This document shows, piece by piece, positions 11,124 to 23,700 of a stretch of DNA of 64,000 nt; the stretch's first letter is position 1; each line of letters begins with the position of its first letter. This DNA comes from Scilla litardierei (lineage: Eukaryota; Streptophyta; Magnoliopsida; Asparagales; Asparagaceae), in assembly GCA_030789695.1 (NCBI GenBank), contig CM061140.1:172880319-172944318 (forward strand), given 5' to 3'. A model generated the notes under the pieces. The model was not told the DNA's origin, did not search any database, and saw nothing but the letters and a program-made list of their open reading frames with translations. Position numbers and translations under genes: made by a program.

Positions 11124-14100
11124 CTGAATGATCAAAAGGGAATATATTAGTGGCAATTTCTCTGTCGTTCCAAAACAAAGCGTATCACATAGTTACTTAA
11201 TCTTACCAATAATTATGTATCAAAACAGAAAAATAAATAAAATGTGCTGAAATCATTAGTAATAGGTTTTATAATTGCTCTATTATTCAGAAGTTACTGA
11301 TATGTGTTTGCGGGACTCAGTAAATTGCTCTTGAAATTATATCGTGAAGAATTACCAGCTTTTTAAGATAAAATAACATCACTAAGCAGGTGACAACGGT
11401 CTGAATTGACCCGTCTGAATCTTAGGGGCTATAACAAAAGTACACATAAAGTAATGTCTTATTGTGTAGTGTGTGTTATATTGGGTGTGTGTGTAAAGAA
11501 AGGAGAGGGTTAATATAAATAGAAGTGATAGCCATTCTTTGGGGCTAATCACCACTTTTCCACCCAATTCAACATGGTATCAGAGCCCTAAAACAGCCCT
11601 AAAACCAAAACCCTAACCCCTGAGCCTAAACCCTAACCCGCAGCCACTCATCCGCGCCGCCGCTGCCCATCCTCGCCGCCACCGCCTGCGCGCGCTTGCC
11701 GCCACCCGCCTGTGACCGCGCTCGCCGCCTGCGCGCGCTCGCCGCCTGCGCTCGCCGCCTTCCGCTGATGCCGCTCCACGCCGTGTGATCCCCTCTCTTC
11801 CAAGGCCTCTTCTAGCCACCACAAAACCCTAACTAGCCCCAAAAACCCCAAAAAACCCCAAAACCCCTAACCCTAGATCTATGGTAGAGTTATGAAAAGG
11901 ACTCCATAGATTTACGGTTAGGGTATGCCCTAGAAGAGGAAGAAGAGAAGTAGATCTGCGGATCTAAGGAGGGAGAGTGGAGAGATCTGCGGATCTGAAG
12001 AGATGGGGGACAATCTTACCTCAGCTGACATGAAGGCCTTCATTGGAGAGATAACGAAGCTGCTTGCTTCGAAGGAGTTGGGATCCTCGAGTGGATCGAC
12101 GCCTTCACGACCCGTGCAGAAGCTGGAGTTGATGCCCAATGATGTGAAATTGGAAGGGACGAAGAATTACCTCAGTTGGTCCAGGAGGGTGCTTCTCATC
12201 CTGAAGTCGAAGGGGTTAGAAGGCGTCGTTCTGGGTTCATGTAAGGAACCGGTGGATAAGGATGTGGATGATTGGAAAGTCTGGAGCACCACCAACTCAC
12301 TGGTGGCTGCTTGGTTGATGACATCGATGGTTCCACCCATTGCTGGGATGGTGGAGGCCATAGAGAGTGCTGCGGGGATATGGAGTATGGTGGAAAAAAT
12401 GTATTCTGGAGCAGAAAATGTGATGCTTATGATGGAGGTTCAGGGCAAGGTCGACACCTTGAAGCAGGGGGAGATGTCTATTCTAGCCTACTCTGCGGAG
12501 TTGAAAAGGCTGTGGTCAGAGTTAGACCACTATGACCCTATTGATCTGCCTGATCCTAGGAGTGCTGCTATACACAGGAAGTGGGTGGAGCGTAGGCATG
12601 TGACACATTTTCTGAGGAACCTGAATGGAGATTTTGAGGTCAGGAGGGCGAGTATGTGTCACTTATCCTCCATCCCATCTCTGGATGAGGCCATAGCTGC
12701 AATGGCACAGGAGGAGACCAGACTGAGAGTTATGAAGGATGAGGGTACTCAGGTCACTCGGGCTGCACTGGCTGTACCGGCAGTGGCAGCAGTGAGCGAG
12801 GATCGAGAGTGCTACACCTGTGGGGTGAAAGGGCACCTGAGCTTTAACTGCCCACAGAAGGGTAGTGGACGAGGACGTGGCACAGGAGGCAGAGGAGGAG
12901 GTCGTTGGGGCCGTGGAGGCCGTGGACGAGGTCGCGGCGGCCCACGGGCCAACTTTGCTACCGCTGATGGACGACAGGAGACAGTGATGATTGAGGCCAC
13001 GCCAGCTGAGGCTTCAGATCTAGAGCAGCGGAGACAGTCCAGGTCTACTACTGAGAGCTCGGAGAGTCATGCAGACCAGACTAGGGATGTTGCTTCGCCA
13101 TTCGGTAACTTTGCCCACTTCGCTCACACGGGATCAGGTAACCGATTAGCCCTTTCATGTAGAGATCATATAGAGTGGATTATTGACTCAGGTGCATCTA
13201 GTCATGTGTCAGGAGCATATAGACAGTTCTCCACATATAAACCACATACCATTCATGAAACTTTTCAGACAGCTGATGGCACATCCCAACCCATTAGAGG
13301 GATTGGCACTATTCAGTGCACTCCCTCCATACGCCTCTCTTCAGTCCTTCACGTCACATCATTTCCAGTCAACCTCTTATCTGTTGGCTCTATTGTTGAT
13401 GATCTCGACTGTAGCATTACTTTTGACTCTACTCATTGTGTGTTGCAGGAAACGAAGACTGGGAGGAGGCTTGGGACTGGCGTCAGGCGTGATGGACTGT
13501 GGTATCTTGACAGAGCTAGTGGGGATGCTGCACTGGCTGTCGTTGGTGGAGAGAAGGAAAGGGATGTACTTTTATTACATTGTCAGTTGGGACACTTGCC
13601 TTTTGATATTTTGAGTAAAATGTATCCCGATATTTTGAATAGAGTGGATGAAATGAATTTGAAATGTGATGCATGTGAATTTGGGAAACACACTAGGACA
13701 TCATATCCTAGTGTGGGAATGAGAAGTGTAGAGAGATTTCATCTTATTCACTCAGATGTTTGGGGGCCCTGCCCAGTGACTTCAGTAAGTGGGTTCAGGT
13801 GGTTTATCACTTTCATAGATTGTCATTCTCGGATGACATGGCTTTACATGATGAAAAACAAAGGCGAAGCGTTGAAGTGTTTTCAGGACTTCCATAGAAG
13901 TGTCAGAAATGTGTATGAGGCCAAAATCCGTGTCTTGAGAACGGATAATGGGACAGAGTATGTAAACAAGGAGTTTGCATCTTATCTATCTGAGAGTGGG
14001 ATAACTCATCAAACCACTTGTCCCAACACCCCTCAACAGAACGGAGTTGCTGAAAGGAAAAATAGACACTTGTTGGAGGTAACTAGGTCACTCATGCTCA

Positions 14101-17100
14101 CCACGAATGTACCTAAGATATTGTGGAGTGAAGCAATGACGACGGCTACCTATCTCATCAACAGGATGCCTTCGCGGATCCTTGGTATGAAGTCTCCATG
14201 TGAGATTCTTATGGGAAAGAACACTTTTGTAGTTCCACCAAAAGTGTTTGGATGCACATGCTTTGTGAGGGATCATAGACCTTCTGTGTGGAAGCTGGAT
14301 GCTCAGGCAATTAAATGCATATTTGTTGGGTATCCTTCAAATCAGAAAGGCTATAGGCGTTGGAGTCCCTCAGAAAGAAGGTTGTTTGTGAGTATGGATG
14401 TGACGTTCAGGGAGACTGAGCCTTTTTATGGAGGACTGACAGATTCTACATCAGTATTTGATACGGGTGCCTCTCCAAACACAGGAGGAGTTGGTCGAGA
14501 GGGGGTAACTGATGACAGGAGGGTAGTGGTTGGACTTATACCGTGTCCTGTCGGGCCTACTGGTATTGGTCCTGATAGCAGGGAGGAGGAAAGGACCTTG
14601 GTGGAAGAGGAGGAAGACAGGTTGTACGGCAGGAAATATAGCAGGAGACAGAAGGGTAGTCATGGCGATGGAGAACAACAAGAAGACATCTCCCCCACTG
14701 AAGAACCACTAGCTCCACAGCCACATGTCGAGATTGATCAGTCTATCACGCCTGCTCGAGTCCTGACTTCCTTACTGCCTTCCTCTCCTAACACGAATGG
14801 TAACCTTTCTTTGCCTTCCTCTAGTTTAGATCTTCCACTTGCATCCCGTAGGGAGCCTCGTATCAATGCCGGCAGGCCTCCTGTACGGTATGGATATGAA
14901 GCTGATATTGCTAATCATGTCTCATATGCTTCTCTTACACCTGCATATAGGGCTATCATTGCATCCTTACAGTCTATCTCTATACCAAGTGATTGGCGAG
15001 TGGCAAAGCAACATCCCCAGTGGAAGAAAGCAATGCTCGAAGAACTTGAGGCACTGGAGAAGAACAAGACGTGGAGACTTGTCTCACTTCCAGCAGGGAA
15101 GAAAGCTGTGGGCTGCAAGTGGGTATTCACAATAAAGCAAACTCCAGAAGGGAAGGTGGACAGGTACAAAGCGAGGCTGGTTGCCAAGGGCTACAGTCAG
15201 ACTTATGGGATTGATTATGATGAGACATTTGCCCCAGTGGCAAAGATGAGTACTGTGAGAGTACTTGTATCCTGTGCAGCGAATTTTGGATGGAAATTGC
15301 ATCAGTTGGATGTAAAAATGCCTTCTTGCATGGAGACTTACAGGAGGAGGTATACATGGAGGTTCCACTTGGCTTTAGCACACAACAGACGATGGGAAAG
15401 GTGTGTAGACTGGACAAGTCTTTGTATGGGCTGAAGCAATCTCCAAGGGCATGGTTCGATAGATTCAGGCGTGCAGTCATCACTATGGGCTACAAGCAGA
15501 GTAATGGTGATCATACTGTATTCTATAGACATTCAGGACAGCGGATTACTCTTCTGGCTGTGTATGTCGATGATATTATTATCACTGGAGATGATGAAGA
15601 GGGAATCTCTCACTTAAAGGTAAGGTTGGCGAGAGAATTTGAGGTCAAGGACCTTGGACAGTTGGGGTATTTCCTTGGACTGGAGATTGCCAGGTCCAGG
15701 AAGGGTATAGTTCTCTCACAGAGGAAGTATGCCCTGGATTTACTGGCTGAGACTGGTATGTTGGGGTGTCGTCCAGCAGTTACTCCTATTGATCAGAATC
15801 ATAGGTTGCATTCACAATCAGGGGAGCCAGTAGACAAAGAAAGGTACCAGAGACTTGTTGGACGCCTTATCTACTTATGTCATACCAGACCTGACATTGC
15901 CTATGCTATCAGTGTGGTAAGTAGATACATGCATGATCCTAGGACTGGACATATGGAGGCAGTCTTCATGATACTGAGGTATCTGAAGAATAGTCCAGGA
16001 AAAGGCATATTATTTGGTAGTCATGGTCACATGAATGTGACAGGCTACTGTGATGCGGATTGGGCCAGTTGCCTAGATGATAGGAGATCAACCTCGGGCT
16101 ACTGTGTGTTTGTTGGGGGCAACTTGGTCTCTTGGCGCAGCAAGAAGCAGGATTTGGTGGCTCGTTCCACTGCAGAGGCAGAGTATCGTGATATGGTGCT
16201 TGGTACTTGCGAGATGATCTGGTTGAGATCACTTCTACATTAGCTACGCCTGCTGAGAGAAGGACCATTGCGGTTGTTGTGTGATAACAAGTCTGCAATT
16301 AATATTGCCAACAACCCAGTACAACATGATAGAACGAAGCACATAGAGATTGACAGGTTCTTCATTAAAGAAAGATTGGACAAGAAACAGTTGGAGATCT
16401 CATACATTACTTCTGGACAGCAACTAGCTGATTGCCTTACAAAGGGGTTGAACTCTAAAGGAGTAGAGGATGCTTGTAACAAGATGAGCATGATAAACAT
16501 CTTTTGCTCATCTTGAGGGGGAGTATTGTGTAGTGTGTGTTATATTGGGTGTGTGTGTAAAGAAAGTAGAGGGTTAATATAAATAGAAGTGATAGCCATT
16601 CTTTGGGGCTAATCACCACTTTTCCACCCAATTCAACATGTCTATTCTTAGCTTGAATCCTAAAGATGGAGAATCGGATGTTACAACATGATTCATATCA
16701 AGCAAATATGAAATCATTATAGAACTTTTTCAGTCCATCGGTTGCATCTCCCACTCTATTTTACAGATCAGAATACGGATACAAATTAGAAGTCATCTGC
16801 CCCCTCCCCACATGTGCACACATGCTGAATCCCACATCATACAACTTGTATGAGTGGAATCAGGGGCCAAGCTATCTAGACCCTGAAAAAAACCATCTTG
16901 GACCCAAGTATGCCTCTTTTCCTACCTCCCACAAGATACTCATCAATGGGACAAAATTATTATTGATGACTACAAATCTGTAGACACCAAACTGAAGCTA
17001 AAATTGTGATCGCTCCTTGGCTGAGAACTCGATCTTCCTTGTTGCCTCAAATGTCATGCCAACAGACTTGTTCATTTCCTTTGAATTTCTTTAAAAATGC

Positions 17101-17722
17101 CAGAACAAAACTGATATTCTTAGGAGCTGTAATAAATCAATGCTATATTAATTTTGGCCCTAATCAATTTCACAGATATGAGTCATTTTGGATACATGAC
17201 ATTAGACTCTCCCCTTCTGCAGGCGATTTATTCAAAGTGGCAATATTAAATACTGGGTCTAACCTCGTGTGCATCACTATCCAAATTAAATGCTCAAGAT
17301 TGTTTGGAAGTTGGCACCATTTTGCCCACCAGGGTGTGACACATGTCGCCAGTCGTGTGCATACTTCTGACATTAAATTCAGCTCATAACATCCAGGAAG
17401 GAGTCCACTTCCACTGGCACAAAGGGAACAATAATGTATTTGGCGCTGGGTCAAATAGTGGCAATAGTGCATTTTGTAACTCAATCATTGAATGGAAGCT
17501 AAAGTTAGAAGTTTCCACAGACCAATTTGACAGTGTAACTAAGACCTCTATAATAATATTCTCGATCTTAGTGGACCAGACACTCTCCGTGATGTACACA
17601 TGCAAGTAGAAGTTTTACTTCAGTCCATGTCCCCACCACTCTATTTATAGCAGACTTTCCTTGCTTTCTGGGATGATATTGGCAATATTCTATGGGGGGC
17701 TTTTGCCATTCTAACTCATTTG

Positions 17723-17763
<41 letters not shown>

Positions 17764-20700
17764 ACCTTATACTACTTATACATTATGTAGCAACTGGGAC
17801 AAGGGGTAGATGTGAGCTGAAATAAGAGAGAAGATGACCTTATCAAAGTTAAATGGATTAAAAGGATCATGATGCTGACCTTTGAGGTTTAGGGTATTCT
17901 ATGTTGTTGTCAGTGTTGTTGTTCTTGTTATGTGAAATCTAAAGTTCTCAGTCTAATAGTCAGCAAAAGTAGGTAATATGAGGAGTGTTTTCTTTTCTTT
18001 TCTTTTCTTTTTAAACAAAACTAGCATGCAGATACCTCGTTTAAATTGGTTTCAACTTTCAAATATAGGTTATGCCCTACAGTTGCAATGTAACCAGGCA
18101 TTGCCATATAATGTAGCATACTAGAAATTACCCGTGCACTTGGTGCACGGAGCAAAAATAAGCCACACAAACACGGCAGCGGTGCACGCGCGAAACCGGA
18201 AAGGAGCGGAAAGCGTGTGTGTGCGTGTCGGCAGCATCGGGGGGTAAAAATGGACCAAACAAGCAAATTTGCATGTAAAAAGGACCAAAATGCAAAAGGG
18301 GAAGAAGCGGGGTTTTTTGTGCAATTTATTGGAAGGGGGAGAAAATGACAATGTTTTTGGGTGTGTTTTTGGGTTCTTTTGGGTGAATGAGTGTTTTTTT
18401 GGGTGTTCTTTTGGTGTTTTTTTTTGGGTGTGAGTGTATGAGGTGGAGGGGTTCTCCTATGTGGCGATGGGACATTGCCACATGGGACAAAGATTCAAAA
18501 TCTGCCCTCTTTTGTTTAATAGATAGGCCCGTGTATGTTGAGTTTGATCGCATAAAGCACACATTATTCAGCATGAAGTTTGGATGTACGACTCTAAGAT
18601 TGTGGGATTTAGTGAGGATGAGGTTCGGTGTACCTACTCGACCATGTTTTTTTGTAGTTTCATGTATTCAACTAATGTTCGTTTAAGCAGCTGATAATAA
18701 CATAGGTGCACATGTAGTAAGTTATAGAGGAGAAAGAAAACTAAAATTTTAAAAAATAAAAATGGTTCAGGGCATCTTATTGTCCGTAAATATTGAAGGA
18801 CATGGATTATATCACACGTTCCTCATTGTGGTACATTAGCGTTTTGATACAGTGTAGTCGACATTCTGGATTTTTAATAACTAATTAGACTAAATAAAAT
18901 ATCATTTTGGGGCACACCTTTGCTAAATTTTACGATGCGGACTATTATGCATATATACATACTTGTAAATATGTGCATAGAAATGCAAAAACGCTTTAAG
19001 ACCATTATAATAATGTATTTCTCTGTAATAGATGTATTTCATTCCTAGTAAGCATCCAACAAAGATCACCCCCAACGTAACATGTTTTAGATCAATAGCG
19101 TTTCACATACCTGGCTTCGTTCAATGTACCTAAGCTATCTGCGATCTGTGTTCCAAATAACCATGATTGGAACCCCCTTATCCAGCCACATCTACGCAAA
19201 GCATGGCAAATATGTTTTCCAAAATTTCTAGAAGCTTCAAATATTGTATAGCATGGACTCTCTGGGGCATGCCTTTTTAACAAGCTTGTATAAATGTGGA
19301 TTTGCTTCAGTTGGAGCAAATTTAGATTACAATACTGGGAAATGTCATATGCTGTGGTTTTTACGATAATAGCAATTTTACAAGTAAAAGATATTTCAAC
19401 AGGTTGTTTATTCTTGGATTCTGTTAAAAGACCCCATTACCTTCTTTAACTTGGCAATGCGAAAGATCGTGCTCCTATACTTCTGTATAATTAACTTTTG
19501 ATTTATACAAGCATCTTACTAACTAAACATTTAGGATTAAAAGAAAATCACTCCGCTCAATAACCCCACATAATGAAAACACAAGCTCTTGAAATCTAAG
19601 ATCTGATACAAGCCATCACATTGCAATTGTCCAGTAAAATAAGTGCAGACAGCAACTCAATACTCCATAGTGAGGAGGTCAAATTTAACAACATTTTACT
19701 GCCGCTGCACCCTGATCACCTAGAATACAAAAGCATTTGCTCTCGTCTACTTTGAAGAAAGACTCCAAAAAGCAACAGCTCAAAACAATAAAAGCAATGT
19801 TGGAAAATAAAATACCCATGCAAAATGCATACCTTAAATTCCTCAATCCCCACCAAAGGCAATACAGATACTTTGCGAAAAACGTCGCCTTGACAATATC
19901 TTTAGTCAGAACATCCGCAAATATGCCAAACTTAAAACTGACATCAGAATCTTCAGCATTACACTTCTTTAATAAGCTGGTGGAATTGAGCCAGAGCTTT
20001 CTAGCAGGGTCGTCACTGTATTTGCAATCTAGAAAAATAGGCTCACATTTGGGTGTGCCCATTGCGCCCGTCTCTTTCGCACACTCTGTCTTCCAGCAAT
20101 GATACTGCCGCTCCATCGACAGTAGGTACCATAAAGCTCCCAGCACCTGGTAAAGACACACTAATCAATCAATCGAATAGTTTGTTTGCAAGAAAATACT
20201 ATAATAATTGTGATTTTTATATTGTTTTACATGGCTAGCCAACATGTAGAGAAGTAGATTGTAGACTGCACCAGCCCAGGCAGTCTTTGTGACGACCCCG
20301 CTGGCCTTGACAATCCGCCTGTTCAGATGAAAGACAAGCAACAACCTGGGAGCATACTGGATCAGCACGACCATCACCAGGGTGTTGTTGCTGTGGTTCG
20401 TGGTGCTGGTACTCGCATAAATCACGGACCACATCACAATCTGAAAGAAACAAAACTAAATATATGACATTTGTCATTAGGAGAAAATGTTTAAACAATA
20501 TCAAACTAGTAAGGATGACGTCGTCGTCAATATATCATCAAACTATAGTTGTGGGGTGCATACAAAAGCACATGTAAAGAAAATAATAGTTTGCACGAAA
20601 TCATAATTATGCATTTTGATTATGTAACACCCGTGCGAGAATTTCCCAAGATGTCACCCACCCTAGGATTGACCTTGCCCAATCATGCTTAGCGATAGAA

Positions 20701-23700
20701 TTTTTTTCATGGTTCCACCCTAAAAGTGCTAGCTACGGCTAATTATTCAATTTATTGGAATTCTTATACATCAGAAAACACCTAATCATATATCCGATGT
20801 GGGACTATTGCATCGAAACTTGGGATACCATAAGGTTGGCCACCTTAAAATTGCTCTTATCAGATTGTGGTTACCCAAAAGGTTTTTTTAGTAGTTCCTC
20901 CCTCAAAATTCTAGCAATGGTTAATTCTTATTTTTCGGAATTCTTATATAGCAGAAAACCGCATCCTCGTCATGCTAACATTTCATCAAATGATGTGGAA
21001 CTCTAGAGGTAGCCCATATTTAGGGTAAGGCGTCCTCACCAAGTTAACTCTTCAACCGATAACTTTAAAGATGGCACCTATGAAATCAAGAGGTGTCCCT
21101 ACAAAGTACAAACATCCCTATGTGCTGTGACACTTTGCTCCATGCAATACTTAGTCCATGTGACCCCACAGACTCTATAGATGGCTCCCATGGAATCAAT
21201 AGATAGCCCTACCATGTCTTTGTGTAATGTTGCACTTTGCTTCATGTAATACTTAGCTCCTTGTGAGCTTCCACTCAAGCACTAATTAAGCATGGAGTTT
21301 ATTAATAGTTTCTCTCTTTTAAAAACTAGTTATGGTTTTTTTTCGAGTTCATAATATTAATTATATAGAAGAGACCATCTCGACTCATATCCAATGTGGG
21401 ACACCTCTTACAAAACATATGGTATCACAATTTTACTAGGTTATTTACAATAGAAAATATAACAACTGTGGATTACAAAATATTTATTGAAAATATACGA
21501 TTGAAAATTGATAATCATTAGTTATGTACCATTACGTAAGATTAGTGCCACTAAAATTGAAATATCTACTATTATAACCAAAATTTCTTAATATAGACTT
21601 AGCAATGGCATATTAATTTTGTGCAACTAGACAGTGCCCAAAGTTGTCAGATTGTAATATATACTGTTTATTTTTTTTATTATTATCGTAGCGTATATCG
21701 TATATCGTAAAATAAATTTATTTTGTATAATAATTAAATAAAGTATACATAATTATATGTCCCCAAAATATGGAGATATTTACTATAAAAGAAATAAGCA
21801 TTAAAGAAATATGATAAGATTTCAAAAAGCATAGTTAAGAAGGTCGATGCAAGTCAATGAATGAAAATAAGAGTTGATAGGACCTCCACAAAGGCCAATT
21901 AGAATCAAAGGAGTCTCATAAAGGATCAATAAGGGTAGGCGAGTTCTTCGGGATCGATAAAGCCCGATAACAAGGTAGCCCTATGATCTCAATAGATGGT
22001 GATATGATTGATAAGCATCGACAAGGGCAGTGAACATCGGTAATCATCGATAAGCTGAGAGGATAGATTTGAATGTTTCATTAAGAGTAGTCAATTTTGG
22101 CCATAAATATAAGCAAATCAAACTTAAAACTAGATATGGTTTGACAAATGGATGATAGCGCACCTTTTAACTATAATATATATACACACATATCAATATG
22201 AATATCGATCAATATATCTTATCGGTCTAATATGTTAACCATATTTTACATACCTGATATGGTCATTTGATATGTATCAAACTCCCTTCAAATCTTATTG
22301 TATCATACAAGATGTATCACATATCATAAGATATTAACAACTATACCATCGCCTAATAAGGTGAGGCTTAGAAGAAAAAAATTGGGCAAGGTGATAAATT
22401 TTTCATTCTAGAAACTTCTAATATATTCATTTCACTCATTCACTCTTCTCGTATTAGCGATCCGAGAAGCCCACAAGGTTTAAAATTTCAAATTCAAAAT
22501 CCAATCCATTAGTCGTATACATATCCATTTCATGCTTATAAGAGATAAGATATGGTCCTTTAATCTTTTCTTCTACCTTTTTTATCGTATATCCAACCCA
22601 AAAGAGAGAAAAAGATCTTGGTTCAAAAAAACCAGTCCAAAGAAGAAATCAAAGCATTGGTGGCAAGAAAAACCAATTCAAGAGAAGAAGTTGGCGTGTC
22701 AATTTCTTAATGTGATATAAGTAACAAATTTTGTATCTTATGTTTGTCCTTGAGATGTTTTATTTGACTTTTTTCTATGTTTTATCTTCTAATGTTATGA
22801 TTCTAATGGGTTTTGAAGGATGCAATTTTATGTGAGAGTAGATGCAATGTCCAGATATATGTTGTAATGCCTAAGAGAATGTGGAATAATTCACGTCTAT
22901 ATCTTTTCAAGATTCGCTCTATATTCCCAATTCCTCTAGAGCCAAAGGTAGCAGTATTCTAGTCAATTAATGCATTCATTGTATTAATCATTAATGTTAT
23001 CATGCATTTAGATAGTTTTCTTTCTGTATATTTTTGTAAATAGGACGGTATGCGTCTAATCTTGTTAAGCCCCAGTATCCTATGCTTGATTCATTATTGG
23101 TCCACCAGCTTGAATCATCCAATGCTTAGTAATAAACATGATGGTGAATCCCATTTATACATAGAAACAAACTAAATCGGTATAAAATTTTACATAAGCG
23201 TTGTACATATAAGAACCCGCTGTGATGGATCTACACAACAATAAATCTGCTCATTGGAGCAGTTAACATTAGTTTTTATAGTTTTAGCTACCTTGCTAAT
23301 TAGTCTTTTCTCTAATGCTCATGCCCGCATCTAAGGCTGTGCTTTGGCATGCACATTCCAACGGTTTTTTCTGTGGCAAACGAGTCGAGTCTGGCCGGAT
23401 TCAGACCGGGTCAGGTCTGACCCGACCCGTTTAGGAGTATACCTAAACCCGACCCAGATCAAATACGGGTCAGGAACATAAAACACATATGCAACCTAAC
23501 AAGTTATCAGGTTACCCAAACCAAAACCGTATGAATCAATTTATTTACTTTTGAAAAAAAATTTAAGTGAATGGCCGATAAGAAGATAAGAAGATAACAA
23601 GAGTCGATCATATGATCGCTCTTATGAATGACTAAGTACCCACCAATCGAGGTAAAGGTCCTGATGTTGTTTAAATACTATCAAATTATTTATGTAAATT

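Larger units (their letters stand above)
11455..16643 (+). mobile_element. Ty1/copia retrotransposon with very short LTRs, in CNGC intron 3
   Basis: The element spans 11460-16638, flanked by the 5-bp duplication TGTCT (11455-11459 and 16639-16643). The two 115-bp LTRs differ by one base, so the insertion is very recent. Order of parts: tRNA-Met primer site, ~416-bp leader, gag-protease-integrase-RT-RNase H (the copia order), and a polypurine tract. Only two coding lesions are visible: a frame shift in an A-run near 15317 and a TAG at 16241. The element is antisense to the channel gene, so its own terminator does not cut the host transcript. Very short LTRs occur in Ale/Retrofit-type elements among others; the lineage is not settled. 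Confidence 0.95.
11124..19832 (-). other. CNGC intron 3 (8.7 kb, transposon-filled)
   Basis: Bounded by matched GT/AG sites and phase. Contains the copia element 11460-16638, the TG microsatellite 17724-17762 and the Helitron 18121-18523. The stretches 11124-11454, 16644-17723 and 18524-19832 hold no coding sequence that I recognise. Confidence 0.85.

Noticed and set aside
18021..18351. Cys/Phe-rich minus-strand frames over the small Helitron
   Set aside because: Non-autonomous Helitron interior; no similarity and no conserved start.
19092..19319. Possible extra CNGC exon (75-codon minus frame)
   Set aside because: Does not resemble any CNGC segment, and exons 3 and 4 join in phase without it.
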